Assembly (NCBI RefSeq): GCF_900106065.1
Contig: NZ_LT629796.1
Coordinates: 4,805,501 to 4,869,500, forward strand
DNA length: 64,000 nucleotides
Direction: 5' to 3'
Source: Pseudomonas mandelii
GTDB lineage: Bacteria; Pseudomonadota; Gammaproteobacteria; Pseudomonadales; Pseudomonadaceae
Shown here: positions 34,669 to 45,023 of the stretch, piece after piece
How positions within the stretch are numbered: position 1 is the stretch's first letter
Layout of the letters: each line of letters opens with the position of its first letter
Notes under the pieces: generated by a model
The model's database searches: none
What the model was told of the DNA's origin: nothing
The model's input: only the letters and a program-made list of their open reading frames with translations
Translations under genes and position numbers: made by a program

Positions 34669-34692
34669 GTGACTATTGACAGAAATGGTCAC
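34669..34692. promoter_or_regulatory. TetR operator O2 overlapping the pump promoter
   Basis: GTGAC-N14-GTCAC. A -35 element TTGACA (34676-34681) lies inside it, so repressor binding would block RNA polymerase. The sequence has the same half sites and spacing as O1. Confidence 0.7.
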
Positions 34693-34730
34693 TTGAATAA
34701 GCATGATGCATCCGCTACCGAGAGGTCTTT

Positions 34731-35852
34731 ATGATCCAGCGCCACCGCATGTCAGCCATTTTCATTGTTTTGTTGCCGTTTGCCCTAGCGGCCTGCAACG
34801 AGGCCACGCCTGCCGATCCTCGCCTTCAAACGCCCTTGGTGCGCATCGGCGTGGTTCAACCCTCCGCGCCTGCGGCACGGGTATTCACCGGTATCGTCGC
34901 GGCCCGAGTTCAGAGCGACCTCGGTTTTCGGGTGCCAGGGAAGGTCTTGGAGCGTTTGGTGGATGCTGGACAGAGTGTCAAGCGCGGGCAGCCCCTTATG
35001 CGAATCGATGCCAACGACCTGACGCTGACCGCGCGGGCACAGAAGGAAGCGGTACTGGCCGCCATGGCCCGAGCTCGGCAGGCCTCCGATGACGAGCTTC
35101 GCTACCGTGATCTGGTGTCCGTCGGAGCGGTATCTGCTTCAGCTTATGCAGGGTTCAAAGCAGCTGCCGACTCGGCGATAGCCCAACTCAACGCTGCCCA
35201 GGCCCAGGCTGATGTGGCGAAAAACGCGACCGGTTATTCGACGTTGCTGGCGGATGCTGACGGGGTGGTAGTGGATACCTTGGCGGAGCCGGGGCAGGTA
35301 GTTGGCGCAGGGCAGGTGGTGGTACGCGTTGCCCATTCAGGGCAGCGCGAGGCGGTGATCCAGTTGCCCGAGACGTTACGTCCTGCGCTGGGCTCGGCGG
35401 CGAGGGTTGAGCTGTACGGCCAGCACCAGACTGCAGGTAATGCGCGGTTACGCCAGTTGTCCGACTCTGCCGACCGACAGACCCGAACGTTTGAAGCGCG
35501 TTATGTGCTGGAGGGGGCGCTCTCCAACGCCACCCTGGGTTCGACGATCTCAGTGGTTATCGCTGACACGGATGTTGCTGATGCCAAGGAATTACAGGTG
35601 CCCATGGGGGCCCTCTACGACGCCGGTAAAGGCCCTGGGGTCTGGGTGGTTGGCGGGGAACCTGAGCAGGTGGCATGGCGCCCGATCAAGGTTCGTGGCC
35701 TGAATAATGAGGCCAGCGTGCGCGTGACGGGTGATCTGCAGGTGGGTGATCGTGTTGTCGCATTGGGTGCTCACTTGCTGAGCGAGGGAGAGAAGGTCAG
35801 GACTGAACTCGCCGATGCTCCGCAAAATTCAGTGGTTGAGGTAAGTCGATGA
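34731..35852 (+). CDS. RND efflux membrane-fusion protein
   Basis: A 373-residue periplasmic lipoprotein with lipobox LAAC. It has the fusion-protein layout: barrel-sandwich start GFRVPGKVLERLVDAGQSVK, an alpha-helical hairpin (residues 95-165), DGVVVDTLAEPGQVV, then beta-barrel and membrane-proximal domains. ATG 34731 follows GAGAGG. Its stop overlaps the start of the RND gene as ATGA, so the two are translated together. Confidence 0.9.
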   Translation: MIQRHRMSAIFIVLLPFALAACNEATPADPRLQTPLVRIGVVQPSAPAARVFTGIVAARVQSDLGFRVPGKVLERLVDAGQSVKRGQPLMRIDANDLTLTARAQKEAVLAAMARARQASDDELRYRDLVSVGAVSASAYAGFKAAADSAIAQLNAAQAQADVAKNATGYSTLLADADGVVVDTLAEPGQVVGAGQVVVRVAHSGQREAVIQLPETLRPALGSAARVELYGQHQTAGNARLRQLSDSADRQTRTFEARYVLEGALSNATLGSTISVVIADTDVADAKELQVPMGALYDAGKGPGVWVVGGEPEQVAWRPIKVRGLNNEASVRVTGDLQVGDRVVALGAHLLSEGEKVRTELADAPQNSVVEVSR

Positions 35853-38800
35853 GCGGCTTCAATCTTTCGGCGCTGGCCGTACGCGAGCGCTCAATCACGC
35901 TGTTTTTGATCCTGCTGATTTCTGTGGGGGGGTTGTACGCCTTCTTCAAACTGGGGCGTGCGGAAGATCCCGCATTCACCATTAAACAAATGACGGTAGT
36001 CACTGCCTGGCCTGGGGCGACGGCCCAGGAGATGCAAGACCAGGTGGTAGAAAAGCTGGAAAAACGCATGCAGGAGCTGCGTTGGTACGATCGGACCGAG
36101 ACCTTTACCCGGCCCGGTTTGGCATTCACTACGGTGTACCTGCTCGACAGCACGCCGCCCTCAGCGGTCCAGGAGGAGTTTTACCAGGCGCGCAAGAAAA
36201 TTCTGGATGAGCAGAAGGGGTTGCCGTCTGGGGTGATCGGCCCGATGGTCAACGATGAGTATTCCGATGTCACCTTCGCGCTCTATGCGCTCAAGGCCAA
36301 GGGCGAGCCGCAACGTCTATTGGTGCGCGAAGCCGAGAGCTTGCGCCAGCGTTTGCTGCATGTAGCGGGTGTGAAGAAGGTCAACATCATCGGTGAACAG
36401 GCCGAGCGCGTTTTTGTCGAGCTGTCCTACGAGCGTCTGGCGACACTGGGCATTTCTGCACGAGACATCTTCAGTGCGCTGAACACGCAAAACATGATAA
36501 CGCCGGCCGGTTCGGTCGAAGCGAAGGGGCCCCAGGTTTTCATCCGGCTGGATGGCGCGTTTGATGACCTGCAGAAGATTCGCGATACCCCGCTGACAGT
36601 GCAGGGCAGAACCCTCAAGTTGTCCGATGTGGCGGAGGTCAAGCGCGGTTATGAGGACCCCGCGACATTCCTGGTACGCAACAACGGCGAGCCGGCACTG
36701 TTGCTCGGCGTGGTCATGCGCGATGGCTGGAACGGCCTGGATTTGGGGAAGTCGCTGGATGCTGAGGCAACAGCGATCAATGAGCAGATGCCTTTGGGCA
36801 TGAGCCTGACCAAGGTCACGGATCAGGCGGTGAATATTGGCGCATCCGTCAACGAGTTCATGGTGAAGTTTTTTGCTGCCTTGGGCGTGGTGCTGCTGGT
36901 GTGTTTTCTCAGCATGGGCTGGCGTGTCGGCGTTGTGGTTGCCGCAGCGGTGCCGCTGACTCTGGCGGCCGTGTTCATTGTCATGGCGGCCACGGGCAAA
37001 GACTTCGATCGAATTACCCTGGGCTCGTTGATTCTGGCGCTGGGGCTGCTGGTGGACGATGCAATCATTGCCATTGAAATGATGGTGGTGAAGATGGAAG
37101 AGGGCTACGACCGAATCAAGGCCTCCGCTTATGCCTGGAGCCACACGGCCGCGCCGATGTTGTCGGGGACGTTGGTGACGGCGATCGGCTTTATGCCCAA
37201 CGGTTTTGCCAAGTCGACCGCTGGTGAGTACACCGCGAACATGTTCTGGATCGTTGGCATTGCGCTGATCACTTCCTGGGTGGTGGCCGTGGTGTTTACC
37301 CCTTACCTGGGCGTCAAACTGCTGCCGCAGATCAAGGTGCCTGAAGGCGGGCATACGGCGATTTACGGTACACCGAACTACCAGCGTTTCAGGCGCCTGC
37401 TGGGCAGTGTGATCCGCCGCAAAGGCCTGGTGGCGACATCCGTCGTGGGCTTGTTTGTTGTTGCGATTCTGGGCATGGGCGTGGTCAAGAAGCAGTTCTT
37501 TCCAACATCCGACCGACCTGAGGTGCTGGTTGAGGTGCAGATGCCTTACGGCACCTCTATCGAACAGACTGATGTGGCGGCGGCCAAGGTCGAGGCGTGG
37601 TTGGCTCAGCAGCCGGAAGCCAAGATCGTCACCGCTTACATTGGACAGGGCGCGCCACGCTTCTATTTGGCGATGGCCCCTGAGCTACCCGATCCATCCT
37701 TCGCAAAAATCGTCGTCCTGACGGCGAATCAGCAAGAGCGTGAGGCGCTCAAGATTCGGCTCAGGCAAGCCACGGCCGATGGTTTGGCGCCTGAAGCCCG
37801 CGTGCGGGTGACGCAGTTGGTATTTGGTCCTTACTCACCGTATCCGGTGGCCTTTCGGGTGATGGGCGCCGACCCCGCAGTGTTGCGGGATATCGCCGCG
37901 CAGGTGCGTGAGGTCATGACTGCCAGCCCCATGATGAGAACCGTCAACACCGACTTGGGCGAGCGCGTGCCGGCACTTCATCTCACGCTGGATCAGGATC
38001 GCCTGCAAGCATTCGGCTTGACCTCGACCGATGTCGCGCAACAGCTGCAATTTCTGCTCACGGGGGTGCCTGTCACCGAGGTGCGTGAGGACATTCGTTC
38101 GGTTCAGGTGGTCGCTCGCTCCGCTGGTGAGACGCGTCTGGATCCATCGAAAATTGCCGCCTTCACGCTGAACGGCGTCCAAGGCCAGCGCGTTTCGCTG
38201 TCCCAGGTAGGGGCGGTGGATGTGCGCATGGAAGAGCCCATCCTGCGACGTCGTGATCGTACGCCGACAATAACCGTGCGCGGTGACGTGGCTGAAGGTC
38301 TTCAGCCTCCCGATGTCTCCAACGCCTTGATAACGCAGTTGCAACCTATCATCGAAAAGCTGCCGGCGGGCTACCGCATTGAGTTTGCCGGCGCGATCGA
38401 GGAGTCGGGTAAAGCAAACAAGGCATTGCTGCCGTTGTTCCCGATCATGATCGCGCTGATGTTGCTGACCATCATCATTCAGGTGCGCTCGATGTCGGCA
38501 ATGATGATGGTGTTCGCCACCGCCCCTTTGGGCCTGATTGGTGTGGTGCCAATTCTGCTGCTGTTCCAGCAGCCGTTCGGGATCAACGCCTTGGTGGGAT
38601 TGATTGCCTTGTCAGGGATTCTGATGCGCAACACGCTGATCCTCATTGGCCAGATTCACTCTAATAAGCAAGCCGGACTGTCGCCTTATGACGCAGTGGT
38701 CGAAGCCACTGTGCAGCGTGCACGGCCAGTGATTCTCACGGCGTTGGCGGCGATGCTGGCGTTCATTCCGCTGACCCATTCGGTGTTCTGGGGAACGCTG

Positions 38801-38935
38801 GCCTACACCCTGATTGGCGGTACGTTTGCTGGCACCGTGCTGACCCTGGTGTTCCTGCCAGCGATGTACGCCCTCTGGTTCAAGATCAAGCCTGAGCCCG
38901 CGCATGAGCTTGCAGCGAACACTCATGTTGCTTGA
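35849..38935 (+). CDS. RND efflux permease
   Basis: A 1028-residue inner-membrane pump with 12 spans and two large periplasmic loops. The proton-relay motif LVDDAIIAIEMM is in span 4, and GFAKSTAGEYTANMFWIVG follows in the family position. It would use the proton gradient to export compounds through the fusion protein and the channel at 32328-33845. The substrate cannot be told from sequence. Confidence 0.92.
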   Translation: MSGFNLSALAVRERSITLFLILLISVGGLYAFFKLGRAEDPAFTIKQMTVVTAWPGATAQEMQDQVVEKLEKRMQELRWYDRTETFTRPGLAFTTVYLLDSTPPSAVQEEFYQARKKILDEQKGLPSGVIGPMVNDEYSDVTFALYALKAKGEPQRLLVREAESLRQRLLHVAGVKKVNIIGEQAERVFVELSYERLATLGISARDIFSALNTQNMITPAGSVEAKGPQVFIRLDGAFDDLQKIRDTPLTVQGRTLKLSDVAEVKRGYEDPATFLVRNNGEPALLLGVVMRDGWNGLDLGKSLDAEATAINEQMPLGMSLTKVTDQAVNIGASVNEFMVKFFAALGVVLLVCFLSMGWRVGVVVAAAVPLTLAAVFIVMAATGKDFDRITLGSLILALGLLVDDAIIAIEMMVVKMEEGYDRIKASAYAWSHTAAPMLSGTLVTAIGFMPNGFAKSTAGEYTANMFWIVGIALITSWVVAVVFTPYLGVKLLPQIKVPEGGHTAIYGTPNYQRFRRLLGSVIRRKGLVATSVVGLFVVAILGMGVVKKQFFPTSDRPEVLVEVQMPYGTSIEQTDVAAAKVEAWLAQQPEAKIVTAYIGQGAPRFYLAMAPELPDPSFAKIVVLTANQQEREALKIRLRQATADGLAPEARVRVTQLVFGPYSPYPVAFRVMGADPAVLRDIAAQVREVMTASPMMRTVNTDLGERVPALHLTLDQDRLQAFGLTSTDVAQQLQFLLTGVPVTEVREDIRSVQVVARSAGETRLDPSKIAAFTLNGVQGQRVSLSQVGAVDVRMEEPILRRRDRTPTITVRGDVAEGLQPPDVSNALITQLQPIIEKLPAGYRIEFAGAIEESGKANKALLPLFPIMIALMLLTIIIQVRSMSAMMMVFATAPLGLIGVVPILLLFQQPFGINALVGLIALSGILMRNTLILIGQIHSNKQAGLSPYDAVVEATVQRARPVILTALAAMLAFIPLTHSVFWGTLAYTLIGGTFAGTVLTLVFLPAMYALWFKIKPEPAHELAANTHVA

Positions 38936-38974
38936 TACCTGCGTGTCTGGATCGTCTCAAAAAGGAAAATCGAT

Positions 38975-39135
38975 ATGAGCTCGTTGGCCCAGATTACTTA
39001 GCAGTTTGATCCCGCTGCGCCCTTCGTGGCTCCGGCCAACTGGCTCCAGGGAAGAACTGTGTTTGACGGGCTATCTCCAGCCTGTCATTGCAGGCGGTGT
39101 TGTTTGAGGCATGGCCGGATTGTGGGCTCGCCAGA
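38975..39135 (+). pseudogene. thioesterase-like gene remnant
   Basis: ATG 38975 follows AAAAGGA and encodes MSSLAQIT, then an in-frame TAG. Beyond it the same frame reads QFDPAAPFVAPANWLQGRT, which resembles the start of an acyl-CoA thioesterase (4HBT_3 type). A later frame change gives SLQAVLFEAWPDCGLARP. A stop, a frameshift and a missing C-terminus show that it is dead. Confidence 0.55.
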
Positions 39136-39199
39136 CCGTAGCGATTTTTACCTGGCGTGCAGTGAACTCAGCGCAATAGTTGTTTCTGCTGTCCCACCT

Positions 39200-40255
39200 T
39201 CAGAGATTACCGCGTTCCTTGTGGCTCATCTGCCGCTCGATGGCTGTGTCCGTCCACAAACCTGACTCGATCAGTGCGCTGCAGGCCATCGAACGAAACC
39301 CATGCCCACAGATCTCGGATTTGGTGTCGTACCCCATCTTCCGAAGCGCGCTGTTCACCGTGTTTTCGGAGATTGGTTTCCAAGACTTGGTATCGCTTGC
39401 CATCTTCGTACCCCTTGTGGAAAAGGGTACACCTTCCAACGCTGGTCGCGTGTCGGGTATTTCCCCAGGCGCCACGTTTGAGGTCGAACTCGCTCCAGCG
39501 GGCGAAGCGCAGCTCGCTGGAGCGTACAAACACGTGCAGCGACAGCAAGACCGTCAGCCGGGTAAGTGCGCGGCCTTTATAGGTGTCGATCCGTTCCTGC
39601 AATTCAGGCCGGCGCGATAAGGATAAAGCGGGACGGTGGACGACCCGCGAGGCTTTGATCGAGCCTACGAGGTCGTAAGCAGGGTTTACGGTGATAAGCC
39701 GGAGGCGCTTTGCCTCGTGCATGATGCTCCGCAGGTAGTTTTGTACCCTTAAAGCAATGTCTACCGTTCCGCGCTTCTTAATCGCTTCCAGGGGCTGCAT
39801 AAGATCGTGGGTATCAAGGTCGACAATGGCGCGGGTGCCGATCAGTGTGAAGAGGTGAGTGAGGCGACTCATCACTGTCTTGGAATAGTCCGGTGCCCAC
39901 TTGGCTGACATTTCCGTGTGCCAGCCGAGGGCAACGCTTTCAAAGGTGCGGTCTTTGATCAGAGCGTTCGTCTTGGCTTGGTTCTTGGCTCCTATAGGGT
40001 CAATGCCATACGCCAGCATTCGCTTGGCCTCCAAGCGCTTGCGGCGCGCAGCCGCGAGGCCAACGATGGGGTAGTTGCCGAATGAGGTCAGTCCTTCCCG
40101 GCCATCAGGTTTGACGTATCTGAGACGCCAGCCTTTGCGGCCATTGGGTTGGACTAGAGGTAAAGGCCGTCGCCGTCGAAAAGCTTATAGGCGCGGTCTG
40201 TGGGCTTGGCCGAACGGCAAGCGGCGTCGGAGAGTGGAGCAGTAGTGCGCGACAT
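39200..40255 (-). pseudogene. P4-type tyrosine integrase, decayed
   Basis: Starts at ATG 40255 with an Arm-type DNA-binding domain (LSDAACRSAKPTDRAYKLFD). Near 40150 one base is lost; the next frame continues with QPNGRKGWRLRYVKPDGREG and core-binding helices. Near residue 300 there is a further frame change, and a segment before KSWKPISENTVN is missing. The catalytic HGFR and H (QMSHKERGNL) remain, but the end carrying the active Tyr is gone. It lies just inside tRNA-Asn in the expected orientation. Confidence 0.85.
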
Positions 40256-40347
40256 AAGGGAACTCCCTTTTATCGAACTGACCTTTATCCCAAACTCTAC
40301 CTTTAAAATGGCTGGTACCCCCCGGAGTCCGACAGAACGCCAAAACG

Positions 40348-40375
40348 AAAAAACCCGCCATAAGGCGGGTTTTTC
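40348..40375 (-). terminator. terminator of tRNA-Asn supplied by the island
   Basis: On the minus strand ACCCGCC pairs with GGCGGGT, followed by TTTTTT. It lies 43 bases beyond the tRNA CCA end. Confidence 0.75.
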
Positions 40376-40417
40376 GGGGGGAGCAGAGATTTTGAAAGCC
40401 TTCTCTGGAACCTTGTC

Positions 40418-40493
<76 letters not shown>

Positions 40494-40720
40494 ATGGCGC
40501 GTATGTTACTGATTCAGAAAGAGAAGTCAAGCATCTGTTAGCAACTTGATGGATTCGTGGAGACGGACGGTGGTTTATCGGCAGTGGGCGGTTACCAGAA
40601 TCGCCTCAGAGGTCTACCATGGCCGCCCGGAAGTGGTTACACGCGCTGCCGGCCATTCGCCGAAAAGGTACGTGCCATGAATCACCCAATCCTCACCCCT
40701 CAAGACAACGGGGTGTTCGC

Positions 40721-40951
40721 ATGAGCATCGCTCAGATCAGCCTGCCCAAAGGTGTCGGCCCGCATGCCGAGAAGCTGTTTGACGCGATCACCCAAGCCAG
40801 CACCGCTGACGATCTGAACCGCGCGGGCGGCAAGGCTGAGGGCTTCGTCCTCGGTCTGGAAAGCGCCAAAGCGATCAAGAGTCAGGTCGCCGAATCGCTC
40901 TACGTCGCCTATGACGATGCCGCCAGTCAGCGTGCGACCGAACTGGCTTAA
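40721..40951 (+). CDS. small conserved Pseudomonas protein
   Basis: A 76-residue soluble protein, helical, with AEGFVLGLESAKAI and ESLYVAYDDAASQRATEL. The start at 40721 follows GGGGT. It resembles the restored frameshifted protein at 465-727 (AEGF-LG-E and E-LY-A-R-EL are shared). Its TAA overlaps the stop of the convergent gene at 40948. Confidence 0.7.
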   Translation: MSIAQISLPKGVGPHAEKLFDAITQASTADDLNRAGGKAEGFVLGLESAKAIKSQVAESLYVAYDDAASQRATELA

Positions 40952-41148
40952 CCGCCGAAGGTGACCGTGGCGAGCATCAGCTTGGCGTACAGCATCGTGG
41001 CTGCCAGTTGCACCAGCCACAAGGCCAGGCCGCCGAGAAATACGCCAGCGGCCACTTGCAGCACCAGGTTGTTACCGCGTTTGGCCGGTGTGCGAGGGAC
41101 AAAATGGTCCAGTTCGTCACGGTCGGCGCGTAGGTCATCGTTTTTCAT
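40948..41148 (-). CDS. small inner-membrane protein
   Basis: A 66-residue protein with one or two hydrophobic segments (about 26-60, LVLQVAAGVFLGGLALWLVQ). The N-terminal 25 residues are charged and cytosolic. The stop codons of this and the plus-strand gene share three bases (40948-40951, TTAA). No function known. Confidence 0.65.
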   Translation of the reverse strand: MKNDDLRADRDELDHFVPRTPAKRGNNLVLQVAAGVFLGGLALWLVQLAATMLYAKLMLATVTFGG

Positions 41149-41280
41149 GTGGGTTCTCGTAAGAATTCTCAGGTGTACACAAAACCTGTAGGAGCGAGCG
41201 GTGCGGCGATCCTGCAGGTGCATCGTTGTGTGGAGTTTAGAGGGCGCCGATAGCGCTTTGACACTTATCTGCGACGAATA

Positions 41281-41312
41281 AAAAACGGGAAGCCCCAAGG
41301 CTTCCCGTTTTC
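41281..41312 (-). terminator. terminator of the aminotransferase gene
   Basis: AAAACGGGAAGCC pairs with GGCTTCCCGTTTT, with T runs in both directions. Confidence 0.85.
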
Positions 41313-41327
41313 CGTACTGCGCGAGAC

Positions 41328-42524
41328 TCAGATCACCGCAACGATGGCCTTGGTCACTGCATCAATGTTGCTCTGATTCAACGCCGCCACACAGATGCGG
41401 CCGGTGTCCAGGGCGTAGATGCCGAACTCGCTGCGCAGGCGGGTGACTTGCTCAACCGTCAGGCCGGAGTAGGAGAACATGCCGCGCTGACGACCGACGA
41501 AGCTGAAATCACGCTGTGGCGCGTTTTTCGCCAGCAGGTCGACCATCTGGGTGCGCATGCCACGAATCCGCAGGCGCATTTCGGCCAGTTCTTCTTCCCA
41601 CTGGGCGCGCAGTTTCGGGCTGTTCAGGACCGCGGCGACGATGCTGGCACCGTGGGTCGGCGGGTTGGAGTAGTTGGTGCGGATCACGCGTTTGACTTGC
41701 GACAGCACGCGCGCGCTTTCTTCTTTCGATTCGCTGACGATCGACAGGGCGCCAACGCGCTCGCCGTACAGCGAGAAGGATTTGGAGAACGAGCTGGAGA
41801 CGAAGAAGGTCAGGCCCGATTCAGCAAACAGGCGCACGGCAGCGGCATCTTCGTCGATGCCATCGCCAAAACCCTGGTAGGCCATGTCGAGGAACGGCAC
41901 GTGACCTTTGGCTTTCACCACGTCCAGGACGTTTTTCCAGTCCGCCGGGCTCAGGTCCACGCCGGTCGGGTTGTGGCAGCAGGCGTGCAGCACAACGATC
42001 GAGCCGGAAGGCAAGGCGTTCAGGTCTTCAAGCAGACCGGTACGATTAACGTCATGGGTCGCGGCGTCGTAGTAACGGTAGTTCTGCACCGGGAAACCGG
42101 CGGTTTCGAACAGGGCTCGGTGGTTTTCCCAGCTCGGGTCGCTGATCGCCACGACGGCGTTCGGCAGCAGTTGCTTGAGGAAGTCGGCGCCGATTTTCAG
42201 GGCGCCCGTGCCGCCAACGGCCTGGGTGGTGATGACGCGGCCAGCGGCGATCAGTGGCGAGTCATTGCCGAACAGCAGTTTCTGCACTGCCTGGTCGTAG
42301 GCGGCGATACCGTCGATTGGCAAGTAACCACGGGAAGCGTGTTGAGCGACGCGAATCGTCTCGGCTTCGACAACGGCGCGCAGGAGTGGAATTTTCCCCT
42401 CCTCGTTGCAGTAAACACCGACTCCCAGGTTGACCTTGTTGGTACGGGTATCGGCGTTGAATGCTTCGTTGAGGCCCAGGATTGGATCGCGTGGTGCCAT
42501 TTCGACAGCGGAGAACAGGCTCAT
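41328..42524 (-). CDS. aromatic/aspartate amino acid aminotransferase
   Basis: A 398-residue class I aminotransferase that uses pyridoxal phosphate. The start MSLFSAVEMAPRDPILGLNEAF and VNLGVGVY are typical of AspC/TyrB; HACCHNPTGVDL, DMAYQGFGDG, and SSSFSKSFSLYGERVG with the cofactor Lys are present. In Pseudomonas this gene lies next to uvrB. It is probably an aromatic or aspartate transaminase. Confidence 0.9.
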   Translation of the reverse strand: MSLFSAVEMAPRDPILGLNEAFNADTRTNKVNLGVGVYCNEEGKIPLLRAVVEAETIRVAQHASRGYLPIDGIAAYDQAVQKLLFGNDSPLIAAGRVITTQAVGGTGALKIGADFLKQLLPNAVVAISDPSWENHRALFETAGFPVQNYRYYDAATHDVNRTGLLEDLNALPSGSIVVLHACCHNPTGVDLSPADWKNVLDVVKAKGHVPFLDMAYQGFGDGIDEDAAAVRLFAESGLTFFVSSSFSKSFSLYGERVGALSIVSESKEESARVLSQVKRVIRTNYSNPPTHGASIVAAVLNSPKLRAQWEEELAEMRLRIRGMRTQMVDLLAKNAPQRDFSFVGRQRGMFSYSGLTVEQVTRLRSEFGIYALDTGRICVAALNQSNIDAVTKAIVAVI

Positions 42525-42860
42525 TTTTGCGGCGGCTCTGAATGGAGTGTGGAGGGACGTGTCGCGCTCCAGCCGAATGCACTAGAGCGGTGCACAAACG
42601 GGGAGCTAGTATAGAGGCCATCTGCGATTGATGGCGACAGACGAATCAGCTTTTCAGGTAAGTTTTTTCGATTATTTTTCGACCGTTAGTCGAATGCCGG
42701 CATCAAAGACTTCAAGGGATGTAGGACGTTTGCCTTGAAAGCGCAGGCAATCGGCTCCACATTGAGCACAATCCTGTTTTTTCCTCGGGCGGCGTGAGTC
42801 GTTTGCGGTCTTTCTCGTTGCTGCCGGTTTGACCGCGCTGGCGCGATATCAGAGGTATAC
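42525..42860. other. divergent promoter region of the aminotransferase and uvrB genes
   Basis: A 336-base gap with no gene that I can support. I looked for a LexA box before uvrB and saw none with a CTGT-N8-ACAG core. Confidence 0.5.
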
Positions 42861-44876
42861 ATGTCTGAATTCCAGCTAGTCACCCGCTTCGAGCCCGCCG
42901 GCGATCAGCCGGAAGCCATCCGCCTGATGGTCGAGGGCATCGAAGCCGGGCTGGCGCACCAGACGTTGCTTGGTGTGACCGGCTCGGGCAAGACCTTCAG
43001 CATCGCCAACGTGATCGCCCAGGTACAGCGTCCGACCTTGGTGCTGGCGCCGAACAAGACCCTGGCCGCGCAGTTGTATGGTGAGTTCAAGGCGTTCTTC
43101 CCGAACAATGCCGTCGAGTACTTCGTTTCCTACTACGACTACTACCAGCCAGAAGCCTATGTGCCGTCATCGGACACCTTCATCGAGAAAGACGCCTCGA
43201 TCAACGACCACATCGAGCAGATGCGGCTGTCCGCGACCAAGGCGCTGCTGGAACGCAAGGACGCGATCATCGTCACCACGGTGTCTTGCATCTACGGTTT
43301 GGGCAGTCCGGAAACCTATTTGAAAATGGTGCTGCACGTGGATCGCGGCGACAAGCTCGATCAACGTGCGTTGCTGCGTCGCCTGGCAGACTTGCAATAC
43401 ACCCGCAATGACATGGAGTTCGCCCGGGCGACCTTCCGGGTGCGCGGCGATGTGATTGATATCCACCCGGCGGAATCCGACTTCGAAGCGATCCGCATCG
43501 AGCTGTTCGATGACGAAGTCGAGAGCCTGTCGGCTTTCGATCCGCTGACCGGCGAAGTAATCCGCAAGTTGCCGCGATTCACTTTCTACCCGAAAAGCCA
43601 TTACGTGACGCCACGGGAAACCCTGCTGGGTGCCGTCGAAGGGATCAAGGTCGAATTGCAGGAGCGCCTGGATTACCTGCGCACCAACAACAAACTGGTG
43701 GAAGCCCAGCGCCTGGAGCAGCGCACCCGTTTCGACCTGGAGATGATCCTCGAACTGGGTTACTGCAACGGTATCGAAAACTACTCGCGCTACCTGTCGG
43801 GCCGTGAATCCGGCCAGGCGCCACCGACCCTCTTCGACTACCTGCCGGCCGACGCCTTGCTGGTGATCGACGAATCCCACGTCAGCGTGCCGCAGGTCGG
43901 CGCCATGTATAAGGGCGACCGTTCCCGTAAAGAGACGCTGGTGGAATACGGCTTCCGCTTGCCGTCAGCGCTGGATAACCGGCCGATGCGTTTCGACGAA
44001 TTTGAAAGCATCAGCCCGCAGACGATTTTCGTCTCGGCCACGCCGGGCAATTACGAAGCGGAACACGCCGGTCGCGTGGTCGAGCAGCTGGTTCGCCCAA
44101 CTGGCCTGGTGGACCCGCAGATCGAAATCCGCCCGGCGTTGACCCAGGTTGACGATCTGCTCTCGGAAATCGGTAAACGTGTGGCGCTGGAAGAGCGGGT
44201 GCTGGTGACTACGCTGACCAAGCGCATGTCTGAAGACTTGACCGATTACCTGGCTGACCATGGCGTGCGGGTGCGTTACCTGCACTCGGACATCGACACC
44301 GTGGAGCGGGTCGAAATCATCCGCGATCTGCGTCTGGGCACGTTCGATGTGCTGGTGGGGATCAACCTGCTGCGTGAAGGCCTGGACATGCCGGAAGTGT
44401 CGCTGGTGGCGATTCTCGATGCAGACAAGGAGGGTTTCCTGCGTTCCGAGCGTTCGTTGATCCAGACCATCGGCCGGGCCGCGCGTAACCTCAATGGCCG
44501 GGCGATTCTGTATGCGGATCGCATCACCGGTTCCATGGAGCGGGCGATCGGCGAGACCGAACGGCGTCGCGACAAGCAGATCGCCTTCAACCTCGCCAAT
44601 GGCATCACGCCGAAGGGTGTGTTCAAGGACGTCGCCGACATCATGGAAGGCGCCACCGTGCCCGGTTCGCGCAGCAAGAAGCGCAAAGGCATGGCCAAGG
44701 CCGCCGAAGAGAGCGCCAAGTACGAAGCCGAATTGCGCTCGCCGGGCGAGATCGCCAAGCGCATCAAAGCGCTGGAAGAGAAGATGTACGCGCTGGCGCG
44801 GGATCTGGAGTTTGAAGCGGCGGCGCAGATGCGCGATGAGATTGGCAAGTTGCGGGATCGATTGATTACTGTCTGA
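42861..44876 (+). CDS. uvrB: UvrB, nucleotide-excision repair subunit B
   Basis: A 671-residue helicase-like protein that loads damaged DNA for UvrC. Walker A is GVTGSGKT (38-45), a beta-hairpin region [15 protein letters not shown] follows, and helicase motifs such as [18 protein letters not shown] and QTIGRAARN are intact. The C-terminal UVR motif ([21 protein letters not shown]) contacts UvrC. Length is normal for the family. Confidence 0.97.
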   Translation: MSEFQLVTRFEPAGDQPEAIRLMVEGIEAGLAHQTLLGVTGSGKTFSIANVIAQVQRPTLVLAPNKTLAAQLYGEFKAFFPNNAVEYFVSYYDYYQPEAYVPSSDTFIEKDASINDHIEQMRLSATKALLERKDAIIVTTVSCIYGLGSPETYLKMVLHVDRGDKLDQRALLRRLADLQYTRNDMEFARATFRVRGDVIDIHPAESDFEAIRIELFDDEVESLSAFDPLTGEVIRKLPRFTFYPKSHYVTPRETLLGAVEGIKVELQERLDYLRTNNKLVEAQRLEQRTRFDLEMILELGYCNGIENYSRYLSGRESGQAPPTLFDYLPADALLVIDESHVSVPQVGAMYKGDRSRKETLVEYGFRLPSALDNRPMRFDEFESISPQTIFVSATPGNYEAEHAGRVVEQLVRPTGLVDPQIEIRPALTQVDDLLSEIGKRVALEERVLVTTLTKRMSEDLTDYLADHGVRVRYLHSDIDTVERVEIIRDLRLGTFDVLVGINLLREGLDMPEVSLVAILDADKEGFLRSERSLIQTIGRAARNLNGRAILYADRITGSMERAIGETERRRDKQIAFNLANGITPKGVFKDVADIMEGATVPGSRSKKRKGMAKAAEESAKYEAELRSPGEIAKRIKALEEKMYALARDLEFEAAAQMRDEIGKLRDRLITV

Positions 44877-44896
44877 GATTTGCGGTGAATGTGCAT

Positions 44897-44997
44897 GCGC
44901 CTTCGCGGACGAGCCTCGCGCCTTCTGATTTTGTGCCGTTCACATCTCGCTGGCGCGCCACAAACCTTGTAGGAGCGAGGCTCGCCCGCGAAGGCGT
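44897..44997. repeat. inverted REP pair
   Basis: GCGCCTTCGCGGACGAGCC and, on the other side, TGTAGGAGCGAGGCTCGCCC with GCGAAGGCG, facing each other. This is the Pseudomonas REP family (GTAGGAGCGAGGC-TGCCCGCGAA). Other pairs: 60326-60397 and 63606-63704. Confidence 0.75.
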
Positions 44998-45023
44998 CCG
45001 AAAGGTCACCACCGCAATCGGGG

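Noticed and set aside
42620..42860. A LexA box before uvrB
   Set aside because: I looked for the CTGT-N8-ACAG core on both strands and found none.
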